Shown in pieces: positions 27,797 through 37,121 of a stretch of 64,000 bases of DNA (position 1 is the stretch's first letter; every line of letters begins with the position of its first letter). This DNA comes from Microcoleus sp. bin38.metabat.b11b12b14.051 (GTDB lineage: Bacteria; Cyanobacteriota; Cyanobacteriia; Cyanobacteriales; Microcoleaceae). The notes below the pieces were generated by a model, which saw only the letters and a list, made by a program, of their open reading frames with translations, was not told the DNA's origin and made no database searches. The stretch is taken from positions 124,001-188,000 of the forward strand of contig NZ_JAAFKD010000006.1 in the NCBI RefSeq assembly GCF_013299165.1, read 5' to 3'. A program made the position numbers and the translations under genes.

Positions 27797-30217
27797 ATGT
27801 CTGAACTCTTTGAGGCTGTTATTGCCAGCGACGAAAAAACCGACTTGCGGCAGTTTGCCAGCGATTTGCGGGCTTTGGGAAACAAATATTTGCTGCGAAA
27901 CGACATAGTTAGCGCTTTTGCCGCCTACTGCACCAAATACGAAAAGCCCGAACAGTTCCATCAATCTTCTCATTTGAGCAAACTGATTTACTACGTTCAG
28001 GAAATTATTCTCGAACCAGGCAGCCTTTGCGTCCTGCTGCGGCCAAAAATTGCGACAATGGAAATAGTCCGAGTCGGAGACGATTTGACACTAGAGCCGA
28101 TGACAGTCCAAGAATTGCTCGACGTGCGCGATCGCTTCGTCAACCACTTTCACCCCCAAGAAGGTGACATCCTCGAACTAGATTTCGGCCCGTTTTACGA
28201 CTATTCGCCCTCCATACGCGACCCCAAAAACATCGGTAAAGGAGTGCAATTCCTCAACCGATATATGTCCAGCAAACTGTTTCAAGACTCCAAACAGTGG
28301 CAGGAAACTCTATTTAATTTCTTGCGAATTCACCGCTACAACGGCGTACAGTTACTAATTAACGATCGCATAAAATCGCAAGAACAACTTTCAGAACAAG
28401 TCAAAAAAGCCCTCACCTTTGTCAGCGAACTTGCTGAAGAAGAACCCTACGAAAGATTTCGATTTGTCTTGCAAATGATGGGTTTTGACGCAGGTTGGGG
28501 AAATACCGCAGCCCGCGTCCAAGAAACCTTAGGAATTCTAGACGAATTAATTGATTCCCCCGACGCGCAAACCCTGGAAGCATTTATTTCTCGCATCCCG
28601 ATGATTTTCAAAATCGTCCTAGTTTCTCCTCACGGCTGGTTCGGCCAAGAAGGAGTTTTGGGGCGGCCGGATACGGGCGGTCAAGTAGTTTACGTACTCG
28701 ATCAAGCCAAGAATTTAGAGAAACAACTGCAAGAAGAAATTCATCTGGCAGGCCTCGAAAGTTTAGGCGTCAAACCAAAAGTAATTATTCTCACCCGGTT
28801 AATTCCTAACAGCGACGGTACCCGCTGCAACGAACGCTTGGAAAAGGTTCACGGCACCGAAAATGCTTGGATTTTGCGGGTTCCATTCCGCGAGTTCAAT
28901 CCCAAATTGACTCAAAATTGGATTTCGCGCTTCGAGATTTGGCCTTATTTGGAAACCTACGCGATCGATGCAGAAAAAGAACTGCTGGCAGAGTTTCAAG
29001 GCAAGCCAGATTTAATTATCGGCAATTATTCTGACGGCAACTTGGTAGCATTTTTGCTGTCGCGAAAACTCAAAACTATTCAGTGCAATATTGCCCACGC
29101 ACTCGAAAAATCTAAATATTTGTTCAGCAATCTCTACTGGCAAGAATCCGAGGAAAAATACCATTTTGCCATGCAATTTACTGCCGATATCATTGCCATG
29201 AATGCGGCTAATTGTATTGTCAGCAGCACCTATCAAGAGATTGTTGGTAAACCCGATAGTGTCGGTCAGTACGAATCTTACAATTGTTTTACCATGCCGG
29301 ATTTGTACCATGTCGTCAACGGCATTGAACTGTTCAGCCCTAAATTTAACGTCGTGCCGCCGGGAGTCAACGAAAGCGTATACTTTCCCTATACGCGCAG
29401 CGAAGATAGGGTGCAGGGCGATCGCGATCGACTCAACGAACTGCTGTTTACCCTAGAAGACCCGGAACAAGTCTTCGGAACACTCGACGACCCGCAAAAG
29501 CGCCCTTTATTTTCCATGGCCAGGCTCGATCGCATTAAAAACCTCACAGGCCTAGCAGAATTGTTTGGAAAAAGCAAGGAATTGCAAGAAAAATGCAACT
29601 TAATTCTAGTAGCCGGCAAGCTCAGAGTAGAAGAAACCGAAGACTACGAAGAAGCCGAAGAAATTAAAAAGCTCTACGCAATTATCGAGCAATACAACCT
29701 GCACGGTAAAATTCGCTGGCTGGGAGTGCGGCTTTCCAAAAGCCTGTCCGGCGAAATCTACCGGGTAATCGCCGACGGCCAAGGTATATTTGTACAGCCA
29801 GCCTTATTTGAAGCTTTCGGCTTGACAATCCTTGAAGCAATGATTACCGGCATTCCAACATTCGGGACGCAGTTTGGCGGCCCCCTGGAAATCATTCAAG
29901 ACGGGGTAAATGGGTTTTATATCAACCCGACCCAACACCAGGAAACCGCGCAAACAATTCTCGATTTTTTATCGAAATGCGAACACAATCCCAACTATTG
30001 GTATGAAATTTCAACCCGAGGAATAGACCGAGTTTACAGCACGTATACTTGGAAAATTCATACTAGCAGGCTGCTAAACCTTGCCAAGACTTACGGTTTC
30101 TGGAACTACTCGTCTAAGGAAAACCGCGAAGATATGCTCCGCTACATAGAAGCGCTGTTTTATCTGATTTACAAGCCGAGAGCAAAGGCTTTACTCGCAG
30201 AACACGCGAAGCGCTAA
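27797..30217 (+). CDS. susA: Sucrose synthase
   Basis: Reversible UDP/ADP-glucose + fructose to sucrose + NDP. The 806-aa length matches plant and cyanobacterial sucrose synthases. Residues 1-265 form the regulatory N-terminal region. The GT-B catalytic part starts with IVLVSPHGWFGQEGVLGRPDTGGQVVYVLDQ and includes the PDLIIGNYSDGNLVA, CNIAHALEKSKY and FSMARLDRIKNLTGL segments. The E-x7-E pair is E672/E680 (FEAFGLTILE). In filamentous cyanobacteria the enzyme mainly cleaves sucrose and links it to glycogen and nitrogen metabolism. It is transcribed alone and is followed by a strong hairpin. Confidence 0.97.
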   Translation: MSELFEAVIASDEKTDLRQFASDLRALGNKYLLRNDIVSAFAAYCTKYEKPEQFHQSSHLSKLIYYVQEIILEPGSLCVLLRPKIATMEIVRVGDDLTLEPMTVQELLDVRDRFVNHFHPQEGDILELDFGPFYDYSPSIRDPKNIGKGVQFLNRYMSSKLFQDSKQWQETLFNFLRIHRYNGVQLLINDRIKSQEQLSEQVKKALTFVSELAEEEPYERFRFVLQMMGFDAGWGNTAARVQETLGILDELIDSPDAQTLEAFISRIPMIFKIVLVSPHGWFGQEGVLGRPDTGGQVVYVLDQAKNLEKQLQEEIHLAGLESLGVKPKVIILTRLIPNSDGTRCNERLEKVHGTENAWILRVPFREFNPKLTQNWISRFEIWPYLETYAIDAEKELLAEFQGKPDLIIGNYSDGNLVAFLLSRKLKTIQCNIAHALEKSKYLFSNLYWQESEEKYHFAMQFTADIIAMNAANCIVSSTYQEIVGKPDSVGQYESYNCFTMPDLYHVVNGIELFSPKFNVVPPGVNESVYFPYTRSEDRVQGDRDRLNELLFTLEDPEQVFGTLDDPQKRPLFSMARLDRIKNLTGLAELFGKSKELQEKCNLILVAGKLRVEETEDYEEAEEIKKLYAIIEQYNLHGKIRWLGVRLSKSLSGEIYRVIADGQGIFVQPALFEAFGLTILEAMITGIPTFGTQFGGPLEIIQDGVNGFYINPTQHQETAQTILDFLSKCEHNPNYWYEISTRGIDRVYSTYTWKIHTSRLLNLAKTYGFWNYSSKENREDMLRYIEALFYLIYKPRAKALLAEHAKR

Positions 30218-30231
30218 GGGCCGAGTTGAGA

Positions 30232-30271
30232 CATTAGAGGCCGGTTGACCGAAAAAACTTGGCCTCTAATG
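30232..30271. terminator. 11-bp perfect hairpin after susA
   Basis: CATTAGAGGCC and GGCCTCTAATG pair perfectly around an 18-nt loop, 15 bp after the susA stop. There is no U-run, so termination would be factor-dependent or the hairpin stabilises the 3' end. Confidence 0.6.
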
Positions 30272-30324
30272 ACAGTTGACAGTTGACAGTTGACCGTTGA
30301 CAGTTGACAGTTGACAGTTGACAG
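30271..30324. repeat. Short tandem repeat (GACAGTT)n
   Basis: About seven head-to-tail GACAGTT/GACCGTT heptamers. A further partial copy follows at 30351-30366 after a TCGTCGAGGGG motif. Confidence 0.9.
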
Positions 30325-31135
30325 CTAGCAAGAAGATATGTCGTCGAGGGGTTGACAGTTGACAGTGACCTCTAGCTGGAACCCAGAGGATGGGAGCAAT
30401 TAATTGTCTGATTTTAATTTCTCGCTTGCAAGCCAGAGGCTTTCAACCAATTCTTTGTGGTAAACATTTGTAAATGAAAGGAGGTTCTGCACAAGAAAAC
30501 TGAGCCTGATATCAATGGTGAAAAGCATTGCTACAGATAAATTGTATGTAAGAATATGTAGCAACTTAGCATCATCCTTTCCTAGTGAGGGGTTCTGCAA
30601 CTTTTAATAACAAAAGTATAAAATTTATAAGAGTAGCAAAACTTTTTTGAATAAACAGAAAAAACCCGCTTTTTCCCAAAATTTTTGCTTTGGTAGCTAA
30701 ACATCTCGCAATCCACCGGCTTGAACTCGAATCGTGCCAAGCAGCCCCTAATTCCAACTTGCAAATTCCAACTCGCAACTTCTGGCGGAGGCTCTCCCGA
30801 TTACCCAAATTTTAGAGCCCGCGGTCGATATCGCAACCGCCCCTTAGGGTGAAAACGTTGTTAATAGCCCGAGTCCCCATGCGGTTGATTCCCTCTCCAG
30901 CAACCATAACTAAAGCCTTCTGACTTCGGCCTTGTGACAAAAACCTTCTACCCTCTTGCTTCTTCCTGATTCCTGACCTCCCTTACATCACTTCAATCGG
31001 TTAAACAATACGTTGCCAGACTTGCTTATTCCTGATTTTTATTTATTTCTCAGAAAGCTATCCGGGTAATACAATGAGATTGAGAAACATGAAAACAGGG
31101 AAACCTTGTCAAACCTCACCAACAGGATGAAACTT

Positions 31136-31846
31136 ATGCGTGTAACTACTGTTACGATTTTCAGCTTGCTCGCTCTGCTCGCTCCCGGGTTGACCAGAAA
31201 GGCAAATGCAGCCTTCGAGTCCAAACCCTTTGTGCAGGAACAGTACCGCAGAGACTTTGCTGCTCCCGCCGATCCGGGTGCGTCGGCACAGCCTGATGCA
31301 AATTCCCAAGGAGATATGTTTAATAAGCCTTTTTATGCGGGCGAGCAAAAGCCTGTCAGAAAGGAAAAAACTATCTCAGCAGGAGCTGACGGCCCAGAAG
31401 TTGCTGCCATACAGCAGCGGTTGCAAGTTCACGGTTTGTCGATCGGCACGATCGACGGTTCCTATGGTTCTCGCACCACATCCGCTGTCAGGGCATTTCA
31501 GCAGTCTAAGGGATTGAACTCCGACGGCATCGTGGATAAACAAACTTGGACAGCTCTAGCTGCCGATCCGGCCGCTGGTTCTGAAACTTTGCAGAGCAAT
31601 GCTCCAATTCAAAATAGCGCTCCTGCTAGTGTCAATCCTGCTACTGCTCTGACTAAAGGCGCTGCTGGTTCCAAGGTGAAGACGTTACAGGTGCGTTTGG
31701 AAGTCCTGGGTTACGATCCGGGCCCGATCGACGGCATTTTTGGCGCTCGCACTGCTACGGCTGTCAAGAAATTTCAGGAGTATAAGGGTTTGACGGCTGA
31801 CGGTGTGGTAGACGAAATCACCTGGAAGGCGATCGGTCAAAACTAA
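31136..31846 (+). CDS. Secreted protein with two peptidoglycan-binding domains
   Basis: About 236 aa from the ATG at 31136, which has AGGATGA upstream. In-frame TTG (31106) and ATG (31127) starts would add ten or three residues. The N-terminus is a signal peptide (VTTVTIFSLLALLAPGL, cleavage likely after KANA). A Pro/Ala-rich spacer follows, then two PG_binding_1 modules. The first has VAAIQQRLQVHGL and DGSYGSRTTSAVRAFQ; the second has VKTLQVRLEVLGY and DGIFGARTATAVKKFQ. No hydrolase domain is attached, so it probably acts as a wall-binding protein in the periplasm. The adjacent genes give no hint of a partner. Confidence 0.9.
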   Translation: MRVTTVTIFSLLALLAPGLTRKANAAFESKPFVQEQYRRDFAAPADPGASAQPDANSQGDMFNKPFYAGEQKPVRKEKTISAGADGPEVAAIQQRLQVHGLSIGTIDGSYGSRTTSAVRAFQQSKGLNSDGIVDKQTWTALAADPAAGSETLQSNAPIQNSAPASVNPATALTKGAAGSKVKTLQVRLEVLGYDPGPIDGIFGARTATAVKKFQEYKGLTADGVVDEITWKAIGQN

Positions 31847-31930
31847 GTCACCAGTCAGAAATTGGGAAAATTGCTGTGGCGATAACTCATCACTGAACCC
31901 GGCGTCTAAAAATGACCGGGTTTCTCGATG

Positions 31931-31960
31931 TTGACCGATCGCTTTGTTGTGTGTTATAAT
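31931..31960 (+). promoter_or_regulatory. Sigma70-type promoter of tRNA-Leu
   Basis: TTGACC (31931-31936) and TATAAT (31955-31960) with an 18-bp spacer. Transcription would start about 10 bp before the mature tRNA 5' end. Confidence 0.75.
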
Positions 31961-31976
31961 TTTTCAGTGTCAAAAT

Positions 31977-32058
31977 GCGGATATGGCGAAATTGGCAGAC
32001 GCGCCAGATTTAGGTTCTGGTTCCGAAAGGAGTGAAGGTTCAAGTCCTTTTATCCGCA
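31977..32058 (+). tRNA. trnL-UAG: tRNA-Leu (anticodon UAG)
   Basis: Acceptor arms GCGGATA/TATCCGC, a class II D arm, anticodon stem CCAGA/TCTGG around loop TTTAGGT (anticodon TAG), an extra arm (TTCCGAAAGGAG) and a T arm with GGTTCAAGTCC. The discriminator base is A and the 3' CCA is not encoded. It decodes CUN leucine codons. Confidence 0.96.
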
Positions 32059-32067
32059 TATCATAGA

Positions 32068-32312
32068 AGACTGGGCGGTTGAAACCGCTTCTATACAAAC
32101 AAAACCCGCCTCCGCGGGTTGAAGAGCAGGCGCTTAAAATTCAATACGCTTGGGATTATAAGACTGGGCGGTTGAAACCGCTTCTATACGAACAAAACCC
32201 GCCTCCGCGGGTTGAAGAGTGGGTAGTTAAAATCACCGGATTTTATTAATTATCTTCAGTCCGCGGAGGCGGACTTCGTTTGTGTAGACGCGGTTTCAAC
32301 CGCCGTCGTATC
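32068..32312. repeat. Two direct and one inverted copy of a 59-bp palindromic repeat
   Basis: Copies at 32068-32126 and 32161-32219 are nearly identical (AGACTGGGCGGTTGAAACCG..., AACCCGCCTCCGCGGGTT). A third, shorter copy at about 32256-32312 is inverted. Each contains two small palindromes. They fill the gap between the tRNA and the stop of the convergent membrane-protein gene. Confidence 0.85.
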
Positions 32313-34685
32313 TTAAAACCAGCGCTTTTTTAGTTTCTGCAAGTGCGATCGCCTCAAATTTTCCACCAACCGCCGCAACTGATTCAAGTTTCCCGCTTCA
32401 CCGCCATACTTCCACCGCACGTAAGCTTGCGAAACTTCCTCAATTACCTCAGCTTCATCAGTTGCATGATGGCCGCGCATAGCCTGAGCATACTCCAAAG
32501 GCGTTTGAGCTTTCTGCTTGGCAAATCCCCGGCTTGCCAAATCCTTTAGCATTTGCTGGTAAACTCCCTCCACCGGCGGCAATTTCCCCAGCCAGCGACG
32601 GTAGCGCCACTTGCGCCACCCTTGCCAAACTAACCAGCCAAGGAAGCCAAAGCCGATCGCACTAATCAACCCAATAAATAAGCCCACCCAACCGTTAGCA
32701 AACTGTCCCAGAAACCAGCCCAGAATCAAAGTTATCCAGCCAATCACAAAACTGATAACAGAATCGAGCCCGCTTCTCAGAGGCGTCGGTAGCCAACCCG
32801 CAATCCACTTCCAAAACGATTCCAGCGCGCTAAAAGTCTGGTTGTCTTCTATGGAAGCCGGAATCAGCGGATAACCGGGAATCGGATTAAAACCCAACCA
32901 ACCGTAATTGGGAAAATATACTTCTGTCATCAAGAAAGCGTCGGTATTCTTGACAACGTACAAACCAGTAAACGGGTTGAATTCTCCCGTATCGAAACCG
33001 CCAGCCACTCGCGCCGGAATCCCGATCGATCTGAGCATCATTGCTAGTACCGTCGAAAAATGGTCGGGATATCCGCCTCTAACTTTTTTGCCGTCTTGCG
33101 TGTTTTTGTAGCCAAACAGAAAACCCTCGACTAAATCTTCGGTTTCTTCCAAGTAAGGCAAAGCTTTTTCAATTTTGTAATTCGGATTTTGCTTCAAATA
33201 TTGAGCTAAGTACAAAGCTTTTTCGTAGGGAGAATCGATCGCCCGCTCCGACTTCGCTACTCTAGTTCTCGCCTGCAAAATTTCTTCAGTTTTTTCTCGC
33301 ACCTTTAGGGCTATTTTTGGAGGCACATCCAAATAAAATCTGCGAATATTTTTCGGATAATTAGTACCAGTTTGCCCCAACACGGAGCGATCGCGAACAG
33401 GTACATTAGAAATCACCGTATAAGTCAAACCTTCCCGCAATTCCACAGGCGATCGCAAACCGCCCTCCGCATCCACCGCCACATCCTGCGTCGGAAAATA
33501 CAGTTCCTTCGGCTTAGCCAAAGCCGGAATCAAATTCGGCAACTGAGCAATTACAGTATAACTTTGAATCACTTCTTGAATTCGGGGCGCATTGGGAAAC
33601 GGATTCAGATAAAATTGAAAAGACCACCTTGGTCTATTCACCTTTTGAGCTTGTTCGTTACGAGAAATTTCCCAACCTTGACCCGTGTATTTGTCGAAGC
33701 CCAAAACGCGCCAAAAACCCGCCGCCTGCGATCGCACCCGCATCACCACTTGGGGTTTCATTTCCCCCCGCAAATTTTGATTGATGCGCTGGTTGAAACC
33801 GTAATAAAAAGTAGAGTCCACCTCTCCTGGCCCTTTGTCTGGGTTTCTCCCCCTTCCTGAGCCAGTTCCGTTTTCATTTCCCCCTCTGACATACCCCGGA
33901 TTCAGAATGCTGCGCGAGTCAAACTCTCCCTGATATTCAATCGGAGCGCTGACGGGAAAAGTCCGCAACTGATAGCCCGGGAGGCGTGGCAAAAACGCAA
34001 AAATAGTCAGCCCCAACCCGACAGTTATCAGCAGCAGCAAACCAAAATATTTGGGGGATAAAGTGGCAGCAAATAACGATGTGTTGTGTTTTTTTTCTTC
34101 ACCTTCTGCTTTGTGCTTTGTAGCTTCTGGGTTTGACAGGCCCAAGCGCGATCGGTAATCCAGCACCAGAGTCGGCAGCGCTAAAGCCAAAAACACTACC
34201 AGCAAAGGCCCAAAAGTCAGCGTTTGACTGATTGTCGCCGCGACGCTCAACAGAATCAGCCCAATGACGATCGAATAGCCCAAATCCTTGCGGCGGGGCA
34301 AATCGAAGCTGTGCAGGACTTGAATGTGAATTAACAGTTGCGCCAAAACTAACCGCGTATCGTTTAATTCTCCTACCAAGCGGGTAAAAAAAGCGAACAG
34401 CGCCACCAGCATGGCAATAGCTATGCAGAATTTAGCAGCTACATTGCGATCGCGCCGGCGGTACCAACTCCAAGTTGCTCCCACAATACTAACAGGCACA
34501 GCCCACAAGTTCAGGGCTTCTTCAGCAGCAACATCCGTAGCCACAATTCCCACAATTACCAACAACTGAACTAGGATTCGCAGCAGTAAAGAATCCTCAG
34601 TCACCGGCGGAGGCATTGCCTCTATCTGCTCCCACAGCTTACCTAAAATAGGTATATTTCGCAGGCTATCAGTTGTCATGTGCAC
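32313..34685 (-). CDS. TgpA-like membrane protein with degenerate transglutaminase domain
   Basis: A 790-aa (GTG at 34685) or 788-aa (ATG at 34679) protein. The N-terminal half is multi-pass membrane (DUF3488/TgpA type), then a periplasmic transglutaminase-like core, another membrane helix near 660-700 and a cytoplasmic DUF4129-like tail. In active relatives the core has Cys, His and Asp. Here the matching positions are P540 (GGYPDHFST), F584 (NTDAFLMTEV) and N600 (GFNPIPG), although the surrounding fold signatures (IGIPARVAGGF, YFPNYGWLGF) are well kept. It is probably catalytically inactive and structural or binding. Counting uses the GTG start. No operon partner is evident. Confidence 0.88.
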   Translation of the reverse strand: MHMTTDSLRNIPILGKLWEQIEAMPPPVTEDSLLLRILVQLLVIVGIVATDVAAEEALNLWAVPVSIVGATWSWYRRRDRNVAAKFCIAIAMLVALFAFFTRLVGELNDTRLVLAQLLIHIQVLHSFDLPRRKDLGYSIVIGLILLSVAATISQTLTFGPLLVVFLALALPTLVLDYRSRLGLSNPEATKHKAEGEEKKHNTSLFAATLSPKYFGLLLLITVGLGLTIFAFLPRLPGYQLRTFPVSAPIEYQGEFDSRSILNPGYVRGGNENGTGSGRGRNPDKGPGEVDSTFYYGFNQRINQNLRGEMKPQVVMRVRSQAAGFWRVLGFDKYTGQGWEISRNEQAQKVNRPRWSFQFYLNPFPNAPRIQEVIQSYTVIAQLPNLIPALAKPKELYFPTQDVAVDAEGGLRSPVELREGLTYTVISNVPVRDRSVLGQTGTNYPKNIRRFYLDVPPKIALKVREKTEEILQARTRVAKSERAIDSPYEKALYLAQYLKQNPNYKIEKALPYLEETEDLVEGFLFGYKNTQDGKKVRGGYPDHFSTVLAMMLRSIGIPARVAGGFDTGEFNPFTGLYVVKNTDAFLMTEVYFPNYGWLGFNPIPGYPLIPASIEDNQTFSALESFWKWIAGWLPTPLRSGLDSVISFVIGWITLILGWFLGQFANGWVGLFIGLISAIGFGFLGWLVWQGWRKWRYRRWLGKLPPVEGVYQQMLKDLASRGFAKQKAQTPLEYAQAMRGHHATDEAEVIEEVSQAYVRWKYGGEAGNLNQLRRLVENLRRSHLQKLKKRWF

Positions 34686-34696
34686 CCATCCAAGTC

Positions 34697-34730
34697 GATT
34701 TTAGATTTTAGATTTTAGATTTTAGATTTA
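34697..34730. repeat. Short tandem repeat (ATTTTAG)n
   Basis: Four to five ATTTTAG heptamers just upstream of the membrane-protein gene. The complementary form recurs at about 40728-40769 and 47118-47136. Confidence 0.85.
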
Positions 34731-34876
34731 GTCTCGCATTGAATCTGGGAGAACTTTCACTAATCTCTAAAATTTTTGGCTTTCCACCATGACAGAAGTC
34801 TGGGGACGGCATCTATTTTTTGTGTGAGGTAAAACCACAGAGTAAAAATCTACATAATTTACTCTATTTTACCTTT

Positions 34877-35947
34877 TTAGTTGCTATTTTGTGCCGCTGA
34901 ATTTGGACGAATAGCAAACATCAGAGGTCTACTTTCAAAGTTTTGGAAGCTAACTTCTAGGGCATAAATCTTATCAGGTTGCGGGTCAAACAACTCCACA
35001 CTTAAATGCCCTGAATTCGGACGCTGTGCTGTTGCTTCTGCATCTCCTCCCTTGAGTTCCAAACTTCCTGCTCCCGGAAATTGGCAGTCAACTCTTAAAC
35101 ACGGCATTGGTTGTTCTGTGTTGCGGTTAAACACGTATTGAGCTTGCAGGTTCAGCGAGCCCAAACCAGTCAGCCACTCTCTCGAAACCGGGGGCTGATT
35201 CACTGGACAATTTAAAGTTAGAGAGTCTATGATTTCCCGGGCTGCCAACAGCGACAGCACCATTTGTTGATCCGTAGTTGCGGCTTCGTAATTTGGGAAA
35301 TCTTCTACATCTAAAACTCCTCGCAAAGCACCTCTAAGCACTAAACCGGCTAATTCGTTGAGTTCATTGGACTGACCCGGAAATAAACTATCTACAGCGC
35401 GAACTAACTTCGCTCCTTCCCGCAGCGACGACATTACCAGTTCCTGACAAGGTTCTAGCAGTTGAGCAAAAACCCCTTGGGCGATCGGAATTGGCAGCCG
35501 ACCCCATCTAATATTTTGTAGTTGGGGAGTCCAGAGGTGCAGGGGGGGAACCCATTGGGGGACTGCATCGTCTGGATAATCGTGGTCATAGCTTTTGAGT
35601 TCTGTTTCCCAGGGGAACAGCGGCGGGTTGGATTCAATGGAGGCTCTAAGCCTCTCTTTTAATAGGGTCTGAAAGCGGTCTTGCACGGTCGGTATTTCTC
35701 CAATTGTCAGCGGTTGTGCGGGTGCATTGCTGTGCGCCCCGACTTGATAGTCCAGCGGGTCTGGTTCGTCCCATTCCCAGTATTCCACCCCGGAATTCTC
35801 TTCTGTGTCGCCCCACTCTTGGGAGCCAGGGAGTCCATTGAGGTTTTGGTCATCTTCGCTAGAGGCATTCGCTATTGGCGCCTCCAATATCCAGTCTAAA
35901 AAATGGCGCTCGAAAGCCTCTGCATCCCCGTTCGTTTCGTTATTCAT
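34877..35947 (-). CDS. patU: PatU-like protein
   Basis: About 356 aa from the ATG at 35947 (MNNETNGDAEAFERHFLDWIL). The start overlaps the end of hetZ by 8 bp. The N-terminal half is acidic and probably disordered. The C-terminal part (from about 150) contains PIAQGVFAQLLEPCQELV, RAVDSLFPGQSNELNELAGLVLRGALRG and a terminal beta-rich section. A patU gene directly after hetZ is the known arrangement in filamentous cyanobacteria, where both influence heterocyst pattern. The identification rests on this linkage plus the general character of the protein, not on a diagnostic motif. A longer start at 35998 is open but lies deep inside hetZ. Confidence 0.7.
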   Translation of the reverse strand: MNNETNGDAEAFERHFLDWILEAPIANASSEDDQNLNGLPGSQEWGDTEENSGVEYWEWDEPDPLDYQVGAHSNAPAQPLTIGEIPTVQDRFQTLLKERLRASIESNPPLFPWETELKSYDHDYPDDAVPQWVPPLHLWTPQLQNIRWGRLPIPIAQGVFAQLLEPCQELVMSSLREGAKLVRAVDSLFPGQSNELNELAGLVLRGALRGVLDVEDFPNYEAATTDQQMVLSLLAAREIIDSLTLNCPVNQPPVSREWLTGLGSLNLQAQYVFNRNTEQPMPCLRVDCQFPGAGSLELKGGDAEATAQRPNSGHLSVELFDPQPDKIYALEVSFQNFESRPLMFAIRPNSAAQNSN

Positions 35948-37121
35948 CACTAGATGCCCCTTCTCCGGAATCTGAACTATTTCGCAATTCCCAGGCAAGT
36001 TCCAGCAATTTAAACCACCGTTTCTGTACCTGGGCCACCGTGCTGCCGAGGGTTTGCGCGATCGCCGACTCTGACAGACCCTGTTGTTTCAACTTTAACA
36101 AACGCTGCCCCTCTGGGCCGATTTGCTCACCAAAAATTTGCCACTGAGAAGGCAGCAAACCCAAATTTCGATCTAAGTCTGCTTCCAGCCACTGGTGAAC
36201 GAGTTCCCAGCGGTGCGACATGGCGAACCTGAGCAAATGGTACTTGAAGCGCTGCTGCAAATAATCTCTTTGGCGTGGTGTGATGCCCAGCAGCGACTCT
36301 ATTTCATTAGTCGGCAAGTCTTGCAACCGCAGCACGAAGTAATCGGCGCAGTCTTTTTGATCGCGTTCTTTCAAGTAAGCGACTAATTCGTCTATCACGT
36401 TTTGCCGCAGAGATTCTGACTCGTCACCTAGCGAGCGAATTGCTGACGAACCCTGACGGGCCATCGCTTCTCGCACCGAGTGTACCGATGTGTCGTTCCA
36501 AGTTTGGTCGGAATCTGTAGCCCCCCCTTCGGCGGCTTGTTCCATATCTACAGAGGTTTCTTTCGGCTGCTGCTGGGAAAAAGTTTGGGCGCGTAAAATA
36601 ATTAGTTGCTGGCTGCGGTTGCGAGGTAAAGGAATGCGCCGCTTGCCGAAGCGCTCTACAAACGCCATGTACTCTGCTAGTTCTAAGCGAGTGCGGGGAC
36701 TGTAGGTAGGTGAAAGTTGGGTTTCGCGCCGGAATGCTTTTAAGGCTTCCAGATAAAATGCTTGCAAAAAATCTTTGATCAGTTCTACTCGCGCCTGATA
36801 GCTAGACTGCACCTGCGGAGGAGTTATGTAGCGATAGACGATCGCGCTGAGGGTACTGTGTAATTCTACTCGCCCGGGCCCGGAGCCTAAATTGTAATAG
36901 TGGAGGCATTGTTGCAAGCGGTGCTGAGCCAGGCTCTGGGCTGAACCTTCTATGTCTCCGGAGGTTTGAATCCGCTGGCTTTCTGTGCATATCCTAGTGA
37001 CTTCTGCTGCGAGTCGGCCTGCTACATCTTGGCAGTTCTGCTCAGACGCGCGAGTGGACTTTTTAAGTTCGTCTAGCAGCAGTTGAAATATGGTGTCCAC
37101 GCTCTGGCAGATTTCCCGCAT
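35940..37121 (-). CDS. hetZ: HetZ family regulator
   Basis: A 393-aa protein whose beginning (MREICQSVDTIFQLLLDELKK) and internal TFSQQQPKETSVDMEQAAEG segment are as I recall HetZ. The C-terminal half holds two helix-turn-helix-like regions: DLPTNEIESLLGITPRQRDYL and LKQQGLSESAIAQTLGSTVAQVQKRW, the latter like sigma-factor region 4. In Anabaena HetZ is an early regulator of heterocyst differentiation. Homologues also exist in filamentous species without heterocysts, where the role is unclear. It overlaps patU downstream, so the two are probably translated together. Confidence 0.88.
   Translation of the reverse strand: MREICQSVDTIFQLLLDELKKSTRASEQNCQDVAGRLAAEVTRICTESQRIQTSGDIEGSAQSLAQHRLQQCLHYYNLGSGPGRVELHSTLSAIVYRYITPPQVQSSYQARVELIKDFLQAFYLEALKAFRRETQLSPTYSPRTRLELAEYMAFVERFGKRRIPLPRNRSQQLIILRAQTFSQQQPKETSVDMEQAAEGGATDSDQTWNDTSVHSVREAMARQGSSAIRSLGDESESLRQNVIDELVAYLKERDQKDCADYFVLRLQDLPTNEIESLLGITPRQRDYLQQRFKYHLLRFAMSHRWELVHQWLEADLDRNLGLLPSQWQIFGEQIGPEGQRLLKLKQQGLSESAIAQTLGSTVAQVQKRWFKLLELAWELRNSSDSGEGASSDE

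Larger units (their letters stand above)
30218..31135. other. Intergenic region after susA
   Basis: About 900 bp. It contains the hairpin at 30232-30271, a GACAGTT heptamer array and a long stretch with only short unsupported frames. AGGATGA just before 31136 is the likely Shine-Dalgarno site of the next gene. No RNA gene was recognised. Confidence 0.5.

Noticed and set aside
30400-30808. Minus-strand frames of 60-78 codons after susA
   Set aside because: No family resemblance, biased AT-rich translation and no ribosome-binding site.
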